The notes: generated from the sequence alone by a model not told the origin. A DNA stretch of 64,000 bases from Robiginitalea sediminis (GCF_002198115.1 NZ_NGNR01000001.1:1291332-1355331), one strand, 5' to 3'; numbered from the stretch's first letter, positions 53,152 through 61,485 are shown. Translations and numbers: made by a program.

Positions 53152-54294
53152 ATGAAAAAAGTAGTTTTATCTGCACTGGCACTGGCTATGGGGTCTTTTA
53201 TGATGGCCCAGGACAATGACAGTAAGGTTACTCAGAACGGAGATGCGAACAAAGCCACGGTCAACCAGGCCGGGACCACCCACCGCAGTGTGGTACGCGT
53301 TTTCGGGGACGAAAACCAAAGCAGCGCATTCCAGCGCGGAAATTCCAACAACCAGGTTACCGAAATTGCCGGACTGGGCAGTTCCGATGGGAACAAAACC
53401 AGTGTGGAGCAGCGCGGTACGACCAATAATGCGACCTTGGATATTGCAGGGGATGGCAACACCGTAAGTGTAGACCAAAGGGGTAACTCCAACAACAATG
53501 GCCCCAACTCAGGCAGTGTCTGGTCTGGCGATCCGAATGCTGTGGAAATCACCGGTAACGACAACCGGGCAACCCTTAAGCAAAACGGACACCTCAATGA
53601 AGGTTTTGTGTTGACTCAGGGAGATGGCAACATTGCCAAAATTACCCAGATGGGAGACGAAAACCTGTCCTATGTTACCGCTACAGGCGATGCCACCGGA
53701 AACCGGGGAGAATCCTTCCAGGACGGTGCGTCAAACAAGTCGTTTATCAACCAGACCGCCACAGGTATTTTTGCGGATTCCCGGCCCGATGGCAATACGG
53801 CATTCGTTCGTCAGGTAGGAACCTCCAATGAAAGTACCGTAGAACAATCCCGGTATATGGCCTATGCCAATGTAGACCAGGGAGGAACCGGGCATATGAG
53901 CGAAGTAGTTCAGGAGTCCTGGGGAGACGACAGGGCTTACGTAGAACAACGGGGCCAGAACCAGGATAGCTATATCGAACAGGTATCCGGACTTGGTAAC
54001 CGCGCGGATGTAACGCAGCGTGGCGATGGCAATGAAAGCGACGTCATTCAGGGCGGCGAGTACGACAAAGCCGTGGTTTTCCAAAGCGGAAGCGGAAGCG
54101 TCAGTATGATAGACCAGGATACCAATGCCAGTAAGGCAAACGTAAACCAACAGGGCATGAACCACGACAGCATGATCCTGCAACGCGGGGCCGGTATGAA
54201 CCAGGCCAATGTGACCCAGACAGGCATGGGCCAGATCAGCACCATTAACCAAAACGGCATGTCTAACGTGGCAACCGTTATTCAAAGCAACTAA
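53152..54294 (+). CDS. Large curlin-repeat amyloid subunit 1 (CsgA-like)
   Basis: A 380-residue secreted protein: signal peptide (MKKVVLSALALAMGSFMMAQ) followed by many imperfect curlin repeats of the kind N-x-A/S-x-V-x-Q-x-G-x-x-N. Examples are KVTQNGDANKATVNQAG, TSVEQRGTTNNATLDIAG and DVTQRGDGNESDVIQGG. Classical CsgA has five repeats in about 150 residues; this protein is about 2.5 times as long. Cys is absent and Asn/Gln/Gly/Ser dominate. Each repeat should form one rung of a beta-solenoid amyloid fibre on the cell surface, exported by CsgG. The Gln and Asn at ladder positions are kept throughout most units; a few units are degenerate (for example around residue 120). Confidence 0.88.
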   Translation: MKKVVLSALALAMGSFMMAQDNDSKVTQNGDANKATVNQAGTTHRSVVRVFGDENQSSAFQRGNSNNQVTEIAGLGSSDGNKTSVEQRGTTNNATLDIAGDGNTVSVDQRGNSNNNGPNSGSVWSGDPNAVEITGNDNRATLKQNGHLNEGFVLTQGDGNIAKITQMGDENLSYVTATGDATGNRGESFQDGASNKSFINQTATGIFADSRPDGNTAFVRQVGTSNESTVEQSRYMAYANVDQGGTGHMSEVVQESWGDDRAYVEQRGQNQDSYIEQVSGLGNRADVTQRGDGNESDVIQGGEYDKAVVFQSGSGSVSMIDQDTNASKANVNQQGMNHDSMILQRGAGMNQANVTQTGMGQISTINQNGMSNVATVIQSN

Positions 54295-54307
54295 TCCGGA
54301 TGGTTCA

Positions 54308-54350
54308 GGAAGGGAAGGGTATCTTCTGCGATGCCCTTTCCTTCCCTTTT
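54308..54350 (+). terminator. Hairpin between the two curlin genes (partial terminator)
   Basis: GGAAGGGAAGGGTATC (54308-54323) pairs with GATGCCCTTTCCTTCC (54330-54345): 16 bp including two G-U pairs, followed by C and four T. The T-tract is short, so partial read-through or 3'-end protection is likely, giving more transcript of the first curlin than of the downstream secretion genes. Confidence 0.6.
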
Positions 54351-54427
54351 GCCTTGTCCTGCCTTGAGTATTTCCGGAACCCGGGCGGGACGGATTAGCA
54401 ATATTCATTCTTTAAAAACCATTAATC

Positions 54428-55765
54428 ATGAGAAAAGTTTTATTAAGTGTAATGGCACTTGCCATCGGGTCCTTTGGTATGGCCCAGAGCAACACCAGTG
54501 CCGTAACCCAGTCGGGTACGGGCAACGCTGCCAATGTGTCCCAGACAGGAGCCAGCAATGCCTCTACCATAACCAACACCAACGGGGTGGACAATACTGT
54601 AAAAGTGGCCCAGGTGGGCCAGACCAACGTTTCCACCTTCGAAACCACCGATGGTTCCAGCACCAACGTAGCAGACCGCATTTACCAGAATGGGGTTACC
54701 AATACCTCAGCCTCCATCATCACCGGAAACGGGAATGACCAGAGCGTGGACCAGCGCGGGGAAATGAACGTCAGCACCGTAACGGTAGTGGGCGACAATA
54801 ATACCGTTGAGGTGGATCAGCGGGGGAATAAAAACACCTCTGTTATTGACCAGATCAACGGTACATCAGGCAGTACTGCAGATGTTTACCAAGGCAATGG
54901 CTCCGACAAGCAGATGAGCACCATCAATCAGGATGGCGCTACGGATAGTGATGCTTTTGTTCGGCAGATCGGGCCGGACAAAAATACCAGCACGGTAAAA
55001 CAAACGGGTACTACCAATGCCTTGGCGGATGTGTACCAGAATGGTACGGGTAATACCAGTACGGTACAGCAAATTACCGGCCAGGCAGAAGGAAATACAG
55101 CCATGGTAGACCAGATCGGAACCAATAACAAGAGCTTTGTGAACCAGATTTTCGGGGCGCCCAACCTTGCGACGGTTAACCAGAATGGTGACAGCCATGA
55201 GAGCCAAATTCGCCAGGAATCCGCTCAGCGCAATGAGGTTCAGGTTTCGCAGTCCGGTGTGGGCCAGTGGAGCTGGGTGAAGCAACGCACCAGCCAGGAT
55301 AACCTTGCCAAGGTAAATCAGTCCGGTACTGCAAACCGCAGTAAAATCCAGCAGGGATTTGCACCCCCAACTGCATCTGTGGGTTCAGTAGCCGATGTGA
55401 AACAAACTGGTAATGCGCAGAACAGCTATGTGGAGCAAACCGGATTCGGGGATGTAGCCACAATTAGGCAATCCGGAGCGGTTGGCGGTAACGACAGCTT
55501 TGTGCAACAGGATACCGACGCCAACAGTATGGCCAAAGTAACCCAGAACGGGGAGGCCAACGAGAGCGACGTCCTCCAGAACGGTGCGGGCGATAACATG
55601 GTTACCGTGAACCAGAATGGTGCTGCCAACATGAGCCTGGTAGACCAGATGGCAACCGGTGCCGGCCAGAACGCCGCCACTGTGATGCAGAATGGCTCCG
55701 GCCACATGAGTACAGTTAGCCAGATGGGCGCCGCAAACGTGACCAATGTCATGCAAAACAACTAG
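54428..55765 (+). CDS. Large curlin-repeat amyloid subunit 2 (CsgA-like)
   Basis: A 445-residue paralogue of the previous protein, with a near-identical signal peptide (MRKVLLSVMALAIGSFGMAQ) and even more curlin units. Examples are AVTQSGTGNAANVSQTG, TVEVDQRGNKNTSVIDQ, AKVTQNGEANESDVLQNG. It ends in V-M-Q-N-N, parallel to V-I-Q-S-N in subunit 1. No Cys is present. The two repeat arrays differ enough in sequence to be old duplicates rather than a recent copy. It should co-polymerise with subunit 1 or form a distinct fibre. Confidence 0.88.
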   Translation: MRKVLLSVMALAIGSFGMAQSNTSAVTQSGTGNAANVSQTGASNASTITNTNGVDNTVKVAQVGQTNVSTFETTDGSSTNVADRIYQNGVTNTSASIITGNGNDQSVDQRGEMNVSTVTVVGDNNTVEVDQRGNKNTSVIDQINGTSGSTADVYQGNGSDKQMSTINQDGATDSDAFVRQIGPDKNTSTVKQTGTTNALADVYQNGTGNTSTVQQITGQAEGNTAMVDQIGTNNKSFVNQIFGAPNLATVNQNGDSHESQIRQESAQRNEVQVSQSGVGQWSWVKQRTSQDNLAKVNQSGTANRSKIQQGFAPPTASVGSVADVKQTGNAQNSYVEQTGFGDVATIRQSGAVGGNDSFVQQDTDANSMAKVTQNGEANESDVLQNGAGDNMVTVNQNGAANMSLVDQMATGAGQNAATVMQNGSGHMSTVSQMGAANVTNVMQNN

Positions 55766-55857
55766 GATGGAAAGTACCTTCCGTCTGTGATTTAAAAGGG
55801 CTGCGGGGCGCCAACCAGGTGTTCCGCTGCCCATTTTAACCCTCTAAGTGCTCAGTT

Positions 55858-56373
55858 ATGAGACCCATTACTTTCATATTATCCTTTCTGATGTCTTGTG
55901 CCACAGCCTTTCAGGTCAGCGCCCAGGGTATAATCAATACCGAAATCACGGGGGAGACCGAAGCGCAACAGTTTAGTTTTCTCACCCTGCAATCCGACCA
56001 GGCGCCAGCGCCTTCCGACCTGCTAATTGCCAACAACGGCGTGTTTATCAACCAGGTGGGCAACGATAATGCTGCCCTTGTGGCCATACGGTCCAAGGTA
56101 AGTGACGTAAACCTGCTCCAGGCGGGCGACCTGAACAAGATGCGCCTGAATCTGCAGGCCGATTTTGTGGACTACCAGGCCCTCCAGCTTGGGACGAACA
56201 ACTTATTGCTCGAATACCCCTCCCTTGGGAACAAAACCCTGCTGCAGCGGGTGGTAGAGCAGTACGGGGATAACCAGAGCCTCATTATCCACGGCCAGAA
56301 CAGCATTATTGACAAAATGAGGATCCGCATGGAGGCCGGGTCCCAAAGCCTGATTATCAGGAATACCCAGTAA
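55858..56373 (+). CDS. Short curlin-like protein, possible CsgB nucleator
   Basis: A 171-residue secreted protein (signal peptide ending QVSAQ). Four or five degenerate curlin units are visible: FINQVGNDNAALVAI, LLQAGDLNKMRLNL, ALQLGTNNLLLEYP, VVEQYGDNQSLIIHGQ. The size and repeat number equal E. coli CsgB, which nucleates CsgA on the surface. The units have more hydrophobic and charged residues than the large subunits, and a non-repetitive N-terminal part (residues 25-55). Nucleator function is inferred from size and position. The next ATG follows the stop by two bases. Confidence 0.75.
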   Translation: MRPITFILSFLMSCATAFQVSAQGIINTEITGETEAQQFSFLTLQSDQAPAPSDLLIANNGVFINQVGNDNAALVAIRSKVSDVNLLQAGDLNKMRLNLQADFVDYQALQLGTNNLLLEYPSLGNKTLLQRVVEQYGDNQSLIIHGQNSIIDKMRIRMEAGSQSLIIRNTQ

Positions 56374-56375
56374 CG

Positions 56376-57164
56376 ATGGTCTTGCCCCGGATGACCACAC
56401 CAAAGGCGATATGCCTGTTCCTTATCCTTGGAATCCACGGCCAGCTCCTGCTTGCCCAGAATTTCAACCGGGAAGTGGAAGCCTTTATTGATGTGGATTC
56501 CCGGGGGGTCCGCACTTCTATCGTCTTCTCGGCCTACAACAAAACCCCCTTAAAGAAAAGCCTGAGGTACCGTGCCCTGATCGTGAAGAGCGACCGGGAA
56601 GGGACCTCCCAACAATACGAGGACGAGCAGTACTTCATTGCCGAGGCCGGTGAACGGAAAATCATCAGCCAGGCCAATATCGAAATCTCCGAAGGGGAGC
56701 GAACCATTGTCTTTGTCCTGATTTATGAAGAGGACCAGGTCATTGGGAAGGACCGCATTGTGATTAACGGTTTTGAGGGTGAGGACGACCTGCAGCCCAG
56801 TATTGTGGAAGAGCAGCGCCTCGTGCCTCAACAAGAGGCCGCTCCTTCGGCAGATGTGGAGCTACTTACAGGGCTGGTCTTCGAAAACACCAAAACCAAG
56901 CCGGGCCGGGATTTCTACCAGAAATTTTATCTGGCCTATACCACCAACAATATCAACGGAAACAAGATGGTCAAGGTAGACGAGGTCCTGGCCATTGGGG
57001 GCAATACCCAAATCCGCATTTATGCGGGGGACGACCTGGTGGTCCAGTTCTTTGTGAACCCCAGAAGCTCCTACATGGATCAGATGGTGGAGTATTCCAT
57101 CCGCCGGGTGAACCAGTATTTCCAGCAGAATAAGGCCATCCGCCAAAACACCATATCCTATTAA
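56376..57164 (+). CDS. csgE: CsgE secretion factor with N-terminal CsgC/CsgH-like domain
   Basis: A 262-residue periplasmic protein with two domains. After a signal peptide (ending LLLAQ), residues about 32-131 form a beta-sandwich-like unit: SLRYRALIVKSDREGTSQQY, then the AEAGER turn and NIEISEGERTIVFVLIYEED. It resembles CsgC/CsgH, the amyloid inhibitors of proteobacterial curli. A linker (132-158) leads to CsgE (160-262): GLVFENTKTKPGRDFYQKFY, then IRIYAGDDLVVQFFVNP. CsgE is about 130 residues in E. coli and targets subunits to CsgG. ATG at 56376 or 56391 could start it. csgF follows one base after the stop. Confidence 0.85.
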   Translation: MVLPRMTTPKAICLFLILGIHGQLLLAQNFNREVEAFIDVDSRGVRTSIVFSAYNKTPLKKSLRYRALIVKSDREGTSQQYEDEQYFIAEAGERKIISQANIEISEGERTIVFVLIYEEDQVIGKDRIVINGFEGEDDLQPSIVEEQRLVPQQEAAPSADVELLTGLVFENTKTKPGRDFYQKFYLAYTTNNINGNKMVKVDEVLAIGGNTQIRIYAGDDLVVQFFVNPRSSYMDQMVEYSIRRVNQYFQQNKAIRQNTISY

Positions 57165-57165
57165 G

Positions 57166-57567
57166 ATGAAACGATTCCTTTTCACCTGCCTTCTCCTGGT
57201 ATTTTCAGGATACACCTACAGCCAACAGCTGGTCTATACCCCCAAGAACCCGAATTTCGGGGGGAACACCTTTAACTACCAGTGGCTGCTGAGCTCTGCC
57301 AATGCGCAGAATTCCTTTACCGACAATACGGACCGATTCGGGTCCGACCGGTCGGAGCTGGAGGATTTTCAGGAAAGCCTCAACCGCCAGCTGCTGGGCC
57401 AGCTCACCCGTTCGGTTTTCGATTCCGAATTGGGCGACGGCTTGCAGCCCGGCACCTTCAATATAGGGGATCTGCTCCTGGAAATTTTCGAATCCGGTGA
57501 AGGCCTGGTCATCAACATCCTCGATACCACCACCGGGGAGCAAACCCAGATTATTGTCCCGAACTAA
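57166..57567 (+). CDS. csgF: Curli assembly factor CsgF
   Basis: A 133-residue secreted protein (signal peptide ending TYSQ) whose mature N-terminus, QLVYTPKNPNFGGNTFNYQWLLSSANAQN, is the CsgF segment that plugs the CsgG pore in E. coli (FxYxPxNPxFGGN). The C-terminal part (INILDTTTGEQTQIIVPN) is also typical. CsgF couples nucleator to the secretion pore on the outer surface. It lies one base from csgE and ten bases from csgG. Confidence 0.95.
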   Translation: MKRFLFTCLLLVFSGYTYSQQLVYTPKNPNFGGNTFNYQWLLSSANAQNSFTDNTDRFGSDRSELEDFQESLNRQLLGQLTRSVFDSELGDGLQPGTFNIGDLLLEIFESGEGLVINILDTTTGEQTQIIVPN

Positions 57568-57577
57568 CCCCGTATCT

Positions 57578-58966
57578 ATGAAGCGTTACAGAACGTTCGC
57601 AGCCCTGGGAGCCCTCCTCGCATTATCGGCCTGCGGCACCTATTTTAACCAGCCCGTTGCACCCACTACCTCCAGGACAGGGGAAACCACTTCGGAATCG
57701 GATGCGCTTAGGAGCTTACCCCTCCCGGCAGAGCCAATCGTGGTGGGGGTGTACAATTTCAAGGATCAGACCGGGCAGTACAAGGCGGTCGAAAACGCCA
57801 GTACCTTCAGCACGGCGGTTCCCCAGGGGGCAACTACCATGCTGATTAAGGCCCTGGAGGATTCCAAATGGTTTACCCCCATAGAGCGGGAGAACCTCTC
57901 CAACCTCCTCAATGAACGCAACATCATCCGTTCCACCCGCCAGGAGTATACGGGCGACCAGAGTGGTCAGCCCAACCTGCCCCCCTTGCTCTATGCCGGG
58001 ATCCTGCTCGAGGGGGGGATTATTTCCTATGACACCAATATCATCACTGGCGGCTATGGCGCCCGGTATTTCGGGGTAGGGGGCTCTGCCCAATACCGGC
58101 AGGACCGGATCACCATCTATCTCAGGGCCGTATCCACCTCCAATGGAAAAATCCTGAAAACCGTTTACGTGTCCAAGACCATCCTGTCCCAGGCCCTGGA
58201 TGCCAGCCTTTTCCGTTATGTAAAGTTCCAGCGCCTGCTGGAAGTGGAAACGGGGATTACCAAGAACGAACCCATACAACTGGCTATTCAGAATGCGATA
58301 GAGAATGCCGTCGAATCCCTGATCATTGAGGGGATACAGGATAACCTCTGGAGTACCGCTGAGGGGCTAGAGGTAAACGATTCCCTGGTGTTGGCCTACA
58401 ACCTAAGGAAGCAGGAAGAAGAGTCGTCCCTCCTGTACAACCGGTCGCAAGCCGGTGAATTGCGCAAGTCCGGGCTTAGTGTGTACGGGAATGCCCCCGT
58501 GTTCAACGGGGACTTCACCAAGAAATCCTTAGGGGTAGGCGGCGGCCTTCGATACAGTTTGTACCTGACCCCACACCTGGACCTCGGACTGCGCGGGGAC
58601 TATTTCTATTTCACCGGCGGGCAGAACTTTTATAAGGAATATATGTCCGCGAACCTGAACCTGGGCTACACCATCCTCCCGCGGGACCGGTTTACCCCCT
58701 ATGTATATGGCGGCGGCGGGCGTATTTTCGATTTGCGATCGCCCAAGCCGGGCCTTACCGAGGACCCTTCAGGTTTTAACTTCCAGTACGGACTGGCCCT
58801 GAAATACCGGGTTAACCCCGGCCTGTCCATTTTTATTAGTGCAGAGAACAACCATACGACCACCGATGCCCTGGACGATGTCGTCAACGGGGTGCGTGAC
58901 GATTTTTACAGCAACTTCAGCCTGGGGCTGGAGTGGCGATTTGGAAAAAACATATCAATACGATAA
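57578..58966 (+). CDS. csgG: Curli secretion pore CsgG with C-terminal barrel-like extension
   Basis: A 462-residue lipoprotein (lipobox LSAC, Cys19). Residues about 50-265 are the CsgG channel subunit: EPIVVGVYNFKDQTGQYK, AVPQGATTMLIKALEDSKWFTPIERENL, NERNIIRS, ILLEGGIISYDTNI, YLRAVSTSNGKIL. CsgG forms a nonameric outer-membrane pore with two strand pairs per subunit. E. coli CsgG is 277 residues. Residues about 298-462 are extra: alternating amphipathic strands (GVGGGLRYSLYLTPHLDLGLRGDYFYF ... FSLGLEWRFGKN) like a small OmpA/OmpW-type barrel. The ATG at 57578 starts the signal peptide. Confidence 0.92.
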   Translation: MKRYRTFAALGALLALSACGTYFNQPVAPTTSRTGETTSESDALRSLPLPAEPIVVGVYNFKDQTGQYKAVENASTFSTAVPQGATTMLIKALEDSKWFTPIERENLSNLLNERNIIRSTRQEYTGDQSGQPNLPPLLYAGILLEGGIISYDTNIITGGYGARYFGVGGSAQYRQDRITIYLRAVSTSNGKILKTVYVSKTILSQALDASLFRYVKFQRLLEVETGITKNEPIQLAIQNAIENAVESLIIEGIQDNLWSTAEGLEVNDSLVLAYNLRKQEEESSLLYNRSQAGELRKSGLSVYGNAPVFNGDFTKKSLGVGGGLRYSLYLTPHLDLGLRGDYFYFTGGQNFYKEYMSANLNLGYTILPRDRFTPYVYGGGGRIFDLRSPKPGLTEDPSGFNFQYGLALKYRVNPGLSIFISAENNHTTTDALDDVVNGVRDDFYSNFSLGLEWRFGKNISIR

Positions 58967-58976
58967 CTGATAACCC

Positions 58977-60500
58977 ATGACCCAACGCTATTTCATCCGT
59001 TTACTGGCGCTTTCAGCCTTGTTATTTGTAGGTTCATGCGAGGAGGAGACCCTGGACGACCAGGCCTTCGGCACCCTGGAGGGAAAAGTGGTAACCCAGG
59101 GGGATAACACCCCGGTGGAGAACGTCAAGATTACCACGAGCCCCTCTTCAAACACCGTCTTCACAGACCGGGATGGGAATTTCAGGATTCCCGATATCCT
59201 GGTGGGGGACTATTCTGTGCAGGCCGAACAGGAGGACTTCCAGGCCGCTTTCGAGCCCGCCTCAATCCTGGCGGGTAAAACTACGAATGTGGTTTTTGAG
59301 CTGGACAGCCTTCAGGCAGCTAACCTGAGGCCACGGGTACCCCTGTTGCTGGCCCCGGAGGACAAGCAGACCGATGTGCTGAGCCCCGTGGAGTTCGTCT
59401 GGTCGTCCGCTGCCAATGACCAGGACCCCATAACCTACTCTCTGGAGCTGCGAAATGGAAATACGGGAGCTACCCAGACATTTGAAGCCCTTGCCGATAC
59501 GGTCCTGGTCGTGGAGGACCTGGCTATTGGCGCCAATTATTTCTGGCAGGTAACCGCTACGGACGATATTACCGAGCCGGTCCAGAGTAAAATCGGTAGT
59601 TTTCAGCTGAGGGGTGTTTCACAGAACCGCTACCTTTTTGTAAGGAACCTGGAAGGCAACAATGTTATTTTTTCCGGTGGCGAACCGGGGGGAACTTCGG
59701 CAGAAGTCAACCAGAACGAGATCCAGCTGACCGCTTCGGGCATCAATGCCTACAGGCCAAAGGCCAACCGCCTGGTGGGTAAAATTGCCTATATCCGGAC
59801 CGTAGGGGGAGAAGCGCATATCTTCACCATGAACCTGGACGGTACCGACCAGAAACAACTTACTGCCGAGGTGCCCGTGGCCGCATTCCGCCAGGATGAG
59901 GTGGAATTCGCCTGGTACCCGAATGGCAGTGCCCTCTATTACCCGAATTTCAACAAAGTGTACAGCATCAACCTGGATGGTTCCGGGGTGCAGGTGGTCT
60001 ATGAGGCTGCTGTCAATGAATTTATTACGGAAATTGCCGTGAGCCCGGGAGGAGGGGAACTTGCCCTGAAACTCAACGATGCACAAGGCTACAATGCCGA
60101 AGTACGGACCGTCAATATCGCCAGTGGCCAGGTAACCCGGACGGTCATTTCCGGGGTGAGTGGTGCCCTGGGTGGCATTGATTATGCCCCGGACGGAAAC
60201 CGGATCCTGTACACCCGGGACGTATCGGGCACCCAGAACAACCAGTACCGCCAACTCGACGCGCGCATTTTTGAATACAACCTGGTAAGCGGTACAGCTG
60301 TGGAGATCGATACCCGGAAACCTGCGGGCTTTAATACCCTCGATGCCAAATACGCGCCCAATGGCGGGTCTGTTATCTATACGTATACTTCCAACGATGG
60401 GATTTCCGAAAGGAGTATCCGAAGGAAGCAGCTGGATACCGAAGAATTCTTCGAAAGCGAAGTGGTATTCACCAATGCCTCTATGCCGGATTGGGAATAA
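58977..60500 (+). CDS. Carboxypeptidase-regulatory-like / beta-propeller lipoprotein in the curli operon
   Basis: A 507-residue lipoprotein: lipobox VGSC (Cys21) followed by an acidic run CEEETLDD resembling the lipoprotein export signal for surface display in Bacteroidota. Domains: a CarboxypepD_reg-like fold (about 33-110, KVVTQGDNTPVENVKITT ... GNFRIPDILVGDYSVQAE), an Ig/FnIII-like segment (115-205), and a WD40/TolB-like propeller region (about 210-505) with blades such as IAVSPGGGELALKLND and DYAPDGNRILYTRD. It begins ten bases after csgG, so it is probably part of the operon, perhaps a fibre-binding surface protein. Function inferred from context. Confidence 0.8.
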   Translation: MTQRYFIRLLALSALLFVGSCEEETLDDQAFGTLEGKVVTQGDNTPVENVKITTSPSSNTVFTDRDGNFRIPDILVGDYSVQAEQEDFQAAFEPASILAGKTTNVVFELDSLQAANLRPRVPLLLAPEDKQTDVLSPVEFVWSSAANDQDPITYSLELRNGNTGATQTFEALADTVLVVEDLAIGANYFWQVTATDDITEPVQSKIGSFQLRGVSQNRYLFVRNLEGNNVIFSGGEPGGTSAEVNQNEIQLTASGINAYRPKANRLVGKIAYIRTVGGEAHIFTMNLDGTDQKQLTAEVPVAAFRQDEVEFAWYPNGSALYYPNFNKVYSINLDGSGVQVVYEAAVNEFITEIAVSPGGGELALKLNDAQGYNAEVRTVNIASGQVTRTVISGVSGALGGIDYAPDGNRILYTRDVSGTQNNQYRQLDARIFEYNLVSGTAVEIDTRKPAGFNTLDAKYAPNGGSVIYTYTSNDGISERSIRRKQLDTEEFFESEVVFTNASMPDWE

Positions 60501-60525
60501 ACGGGGAACAGGAGTTTCCTGAGTA

Positions 60526-61317
60526 TCAGAACCCCCTGGCTACCAGCCAGCTCTCCAGGATGCGGTTGAAGTCATTGGGGTGCTCCATCATAGGGGCATG
60601 CCCGCATTTCGGGATCCAGAACAGGTCTGAATCCGGCAATAGCTGGTGGAATTCCCGGGCCACGTTGGGTGGGGTAACCGAATCGTTTTCCCCCCAGATG
60701 ATACAGGTGGGGGTGGTCATCTTGGGCAGGTCCTTGGACATGTTGTGGCGGATGGCGCTCTTCGCTATGGAGAGGGTCTTGACCAGTTTCATCCGGTCGT
60801 TCACCGTGGCGAATACCTCATCCACAATCTCCTTGGTGGCCACAGCCGGGTCATAGAACACATCCTGCGCCTTTTTCTTGATAAACTCGTAATCGCCCCG
60901 TTTCGGGTATCCGTCCCCCATAGCGCTTTCGTAAAGGCCGGAGCTCCCGGTAATGACCAGGGCCTTCACCATTTCAGGGTACATCTTGGTGTGGAGCAGG
61001 CCGATGTGCCCGCCCAGGGAATTTCCCAGCAGGATGACATCCTTCAGGCCTTTGTATTCTATAAACTGCTCCAGGAAACGCGCAAAATTCTTGACGTTGG
61101 TCTTGATCAGCGGCATGTCGTAGATGGGCAGTTCCGGGATCAGGACCTTATATCCTTTGGCAGGAAAGTACTCCGAAACCCCCTGGAAGTTGCTGAGGCC
61201 TCCCATGAGGCCGTGCAGGATGATCATGGGGGTGCCTTCCCCCATCTCGATATAGCGGTATTTACCATCCTTTATTATCTGCTCTTCCATCCCTGGGGCG
61301 TTGTTATGAGTTGGCAA
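60526..61317 (-). CDS. Alpha/beta-fold hydrolase
   Basis: A 263-residue alpha/beta hydrolase. The oxyanion region is ILHGLMGGLSNF, the nucleophile elbow is LGNSLGGHIG (Ser), the acid is in WGENDSVTP and the histidine is in CGHAPMMEHP. The cap region is short and helical. No signal peptide, so cytoplasmic. Such enzymes range from esterases to C-C bond hydrolases; the substrate is not indicated. It converges on the curli operon and is divergent from mraZ. Confidence 0.88.
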   Translation of the reverse strand: MPTHNNAPGMEEQIIKDGKYRYIEMGEGTPMIILHGLMGGLSNFQGVSEYFPAKGYKVLIPELPIYDMPLIKTNVKNFARFLEQFIEYKGLKDVILLGNSLGGHIGLLHTKMYPEMVKALVITGSSGLYESAMGDGYPKRGDYEFIKKKAQDVFYDPAVATKEIVDEVFATVNDRMKLVKTLSIAKSAIRHNMSKDLPKMTTPTCIIWGENDSVTPPNVAREFHQLLPDSDLFWIPKCGHAPMMEHPNDFNRILESWLVARGF

Positions 61318-61485
61318 ATATAGGGATTTCCCCCTTACCGCAAGGCCTCAGGCCGCTTTCCCGAACGGACAGGAGGCCGGTGGGATGCCAGTTTTCGGCG
61401 CAGGGACCCTTCCCACTTTACAACCACAATAAAACCAATGCCTGAAGGCGTGTTGGTATGACTTCTTTCACTTTTTTTTCACAAA

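Noticed and set aside
53152-55765. CRISPR array or DNA tandem repeat
   Set aside because: The repetition is at protein level with variable codons and no constant DNA repeat or spacers; it is explained by curlin units.
55768-55787. Terminator between curlin 2 and the CsgB-like gene
   Set aside because: A 7-bp stem (GATGGAA with TTCCGTC) is present but has no T-tract, so it was not listed as a terminator.
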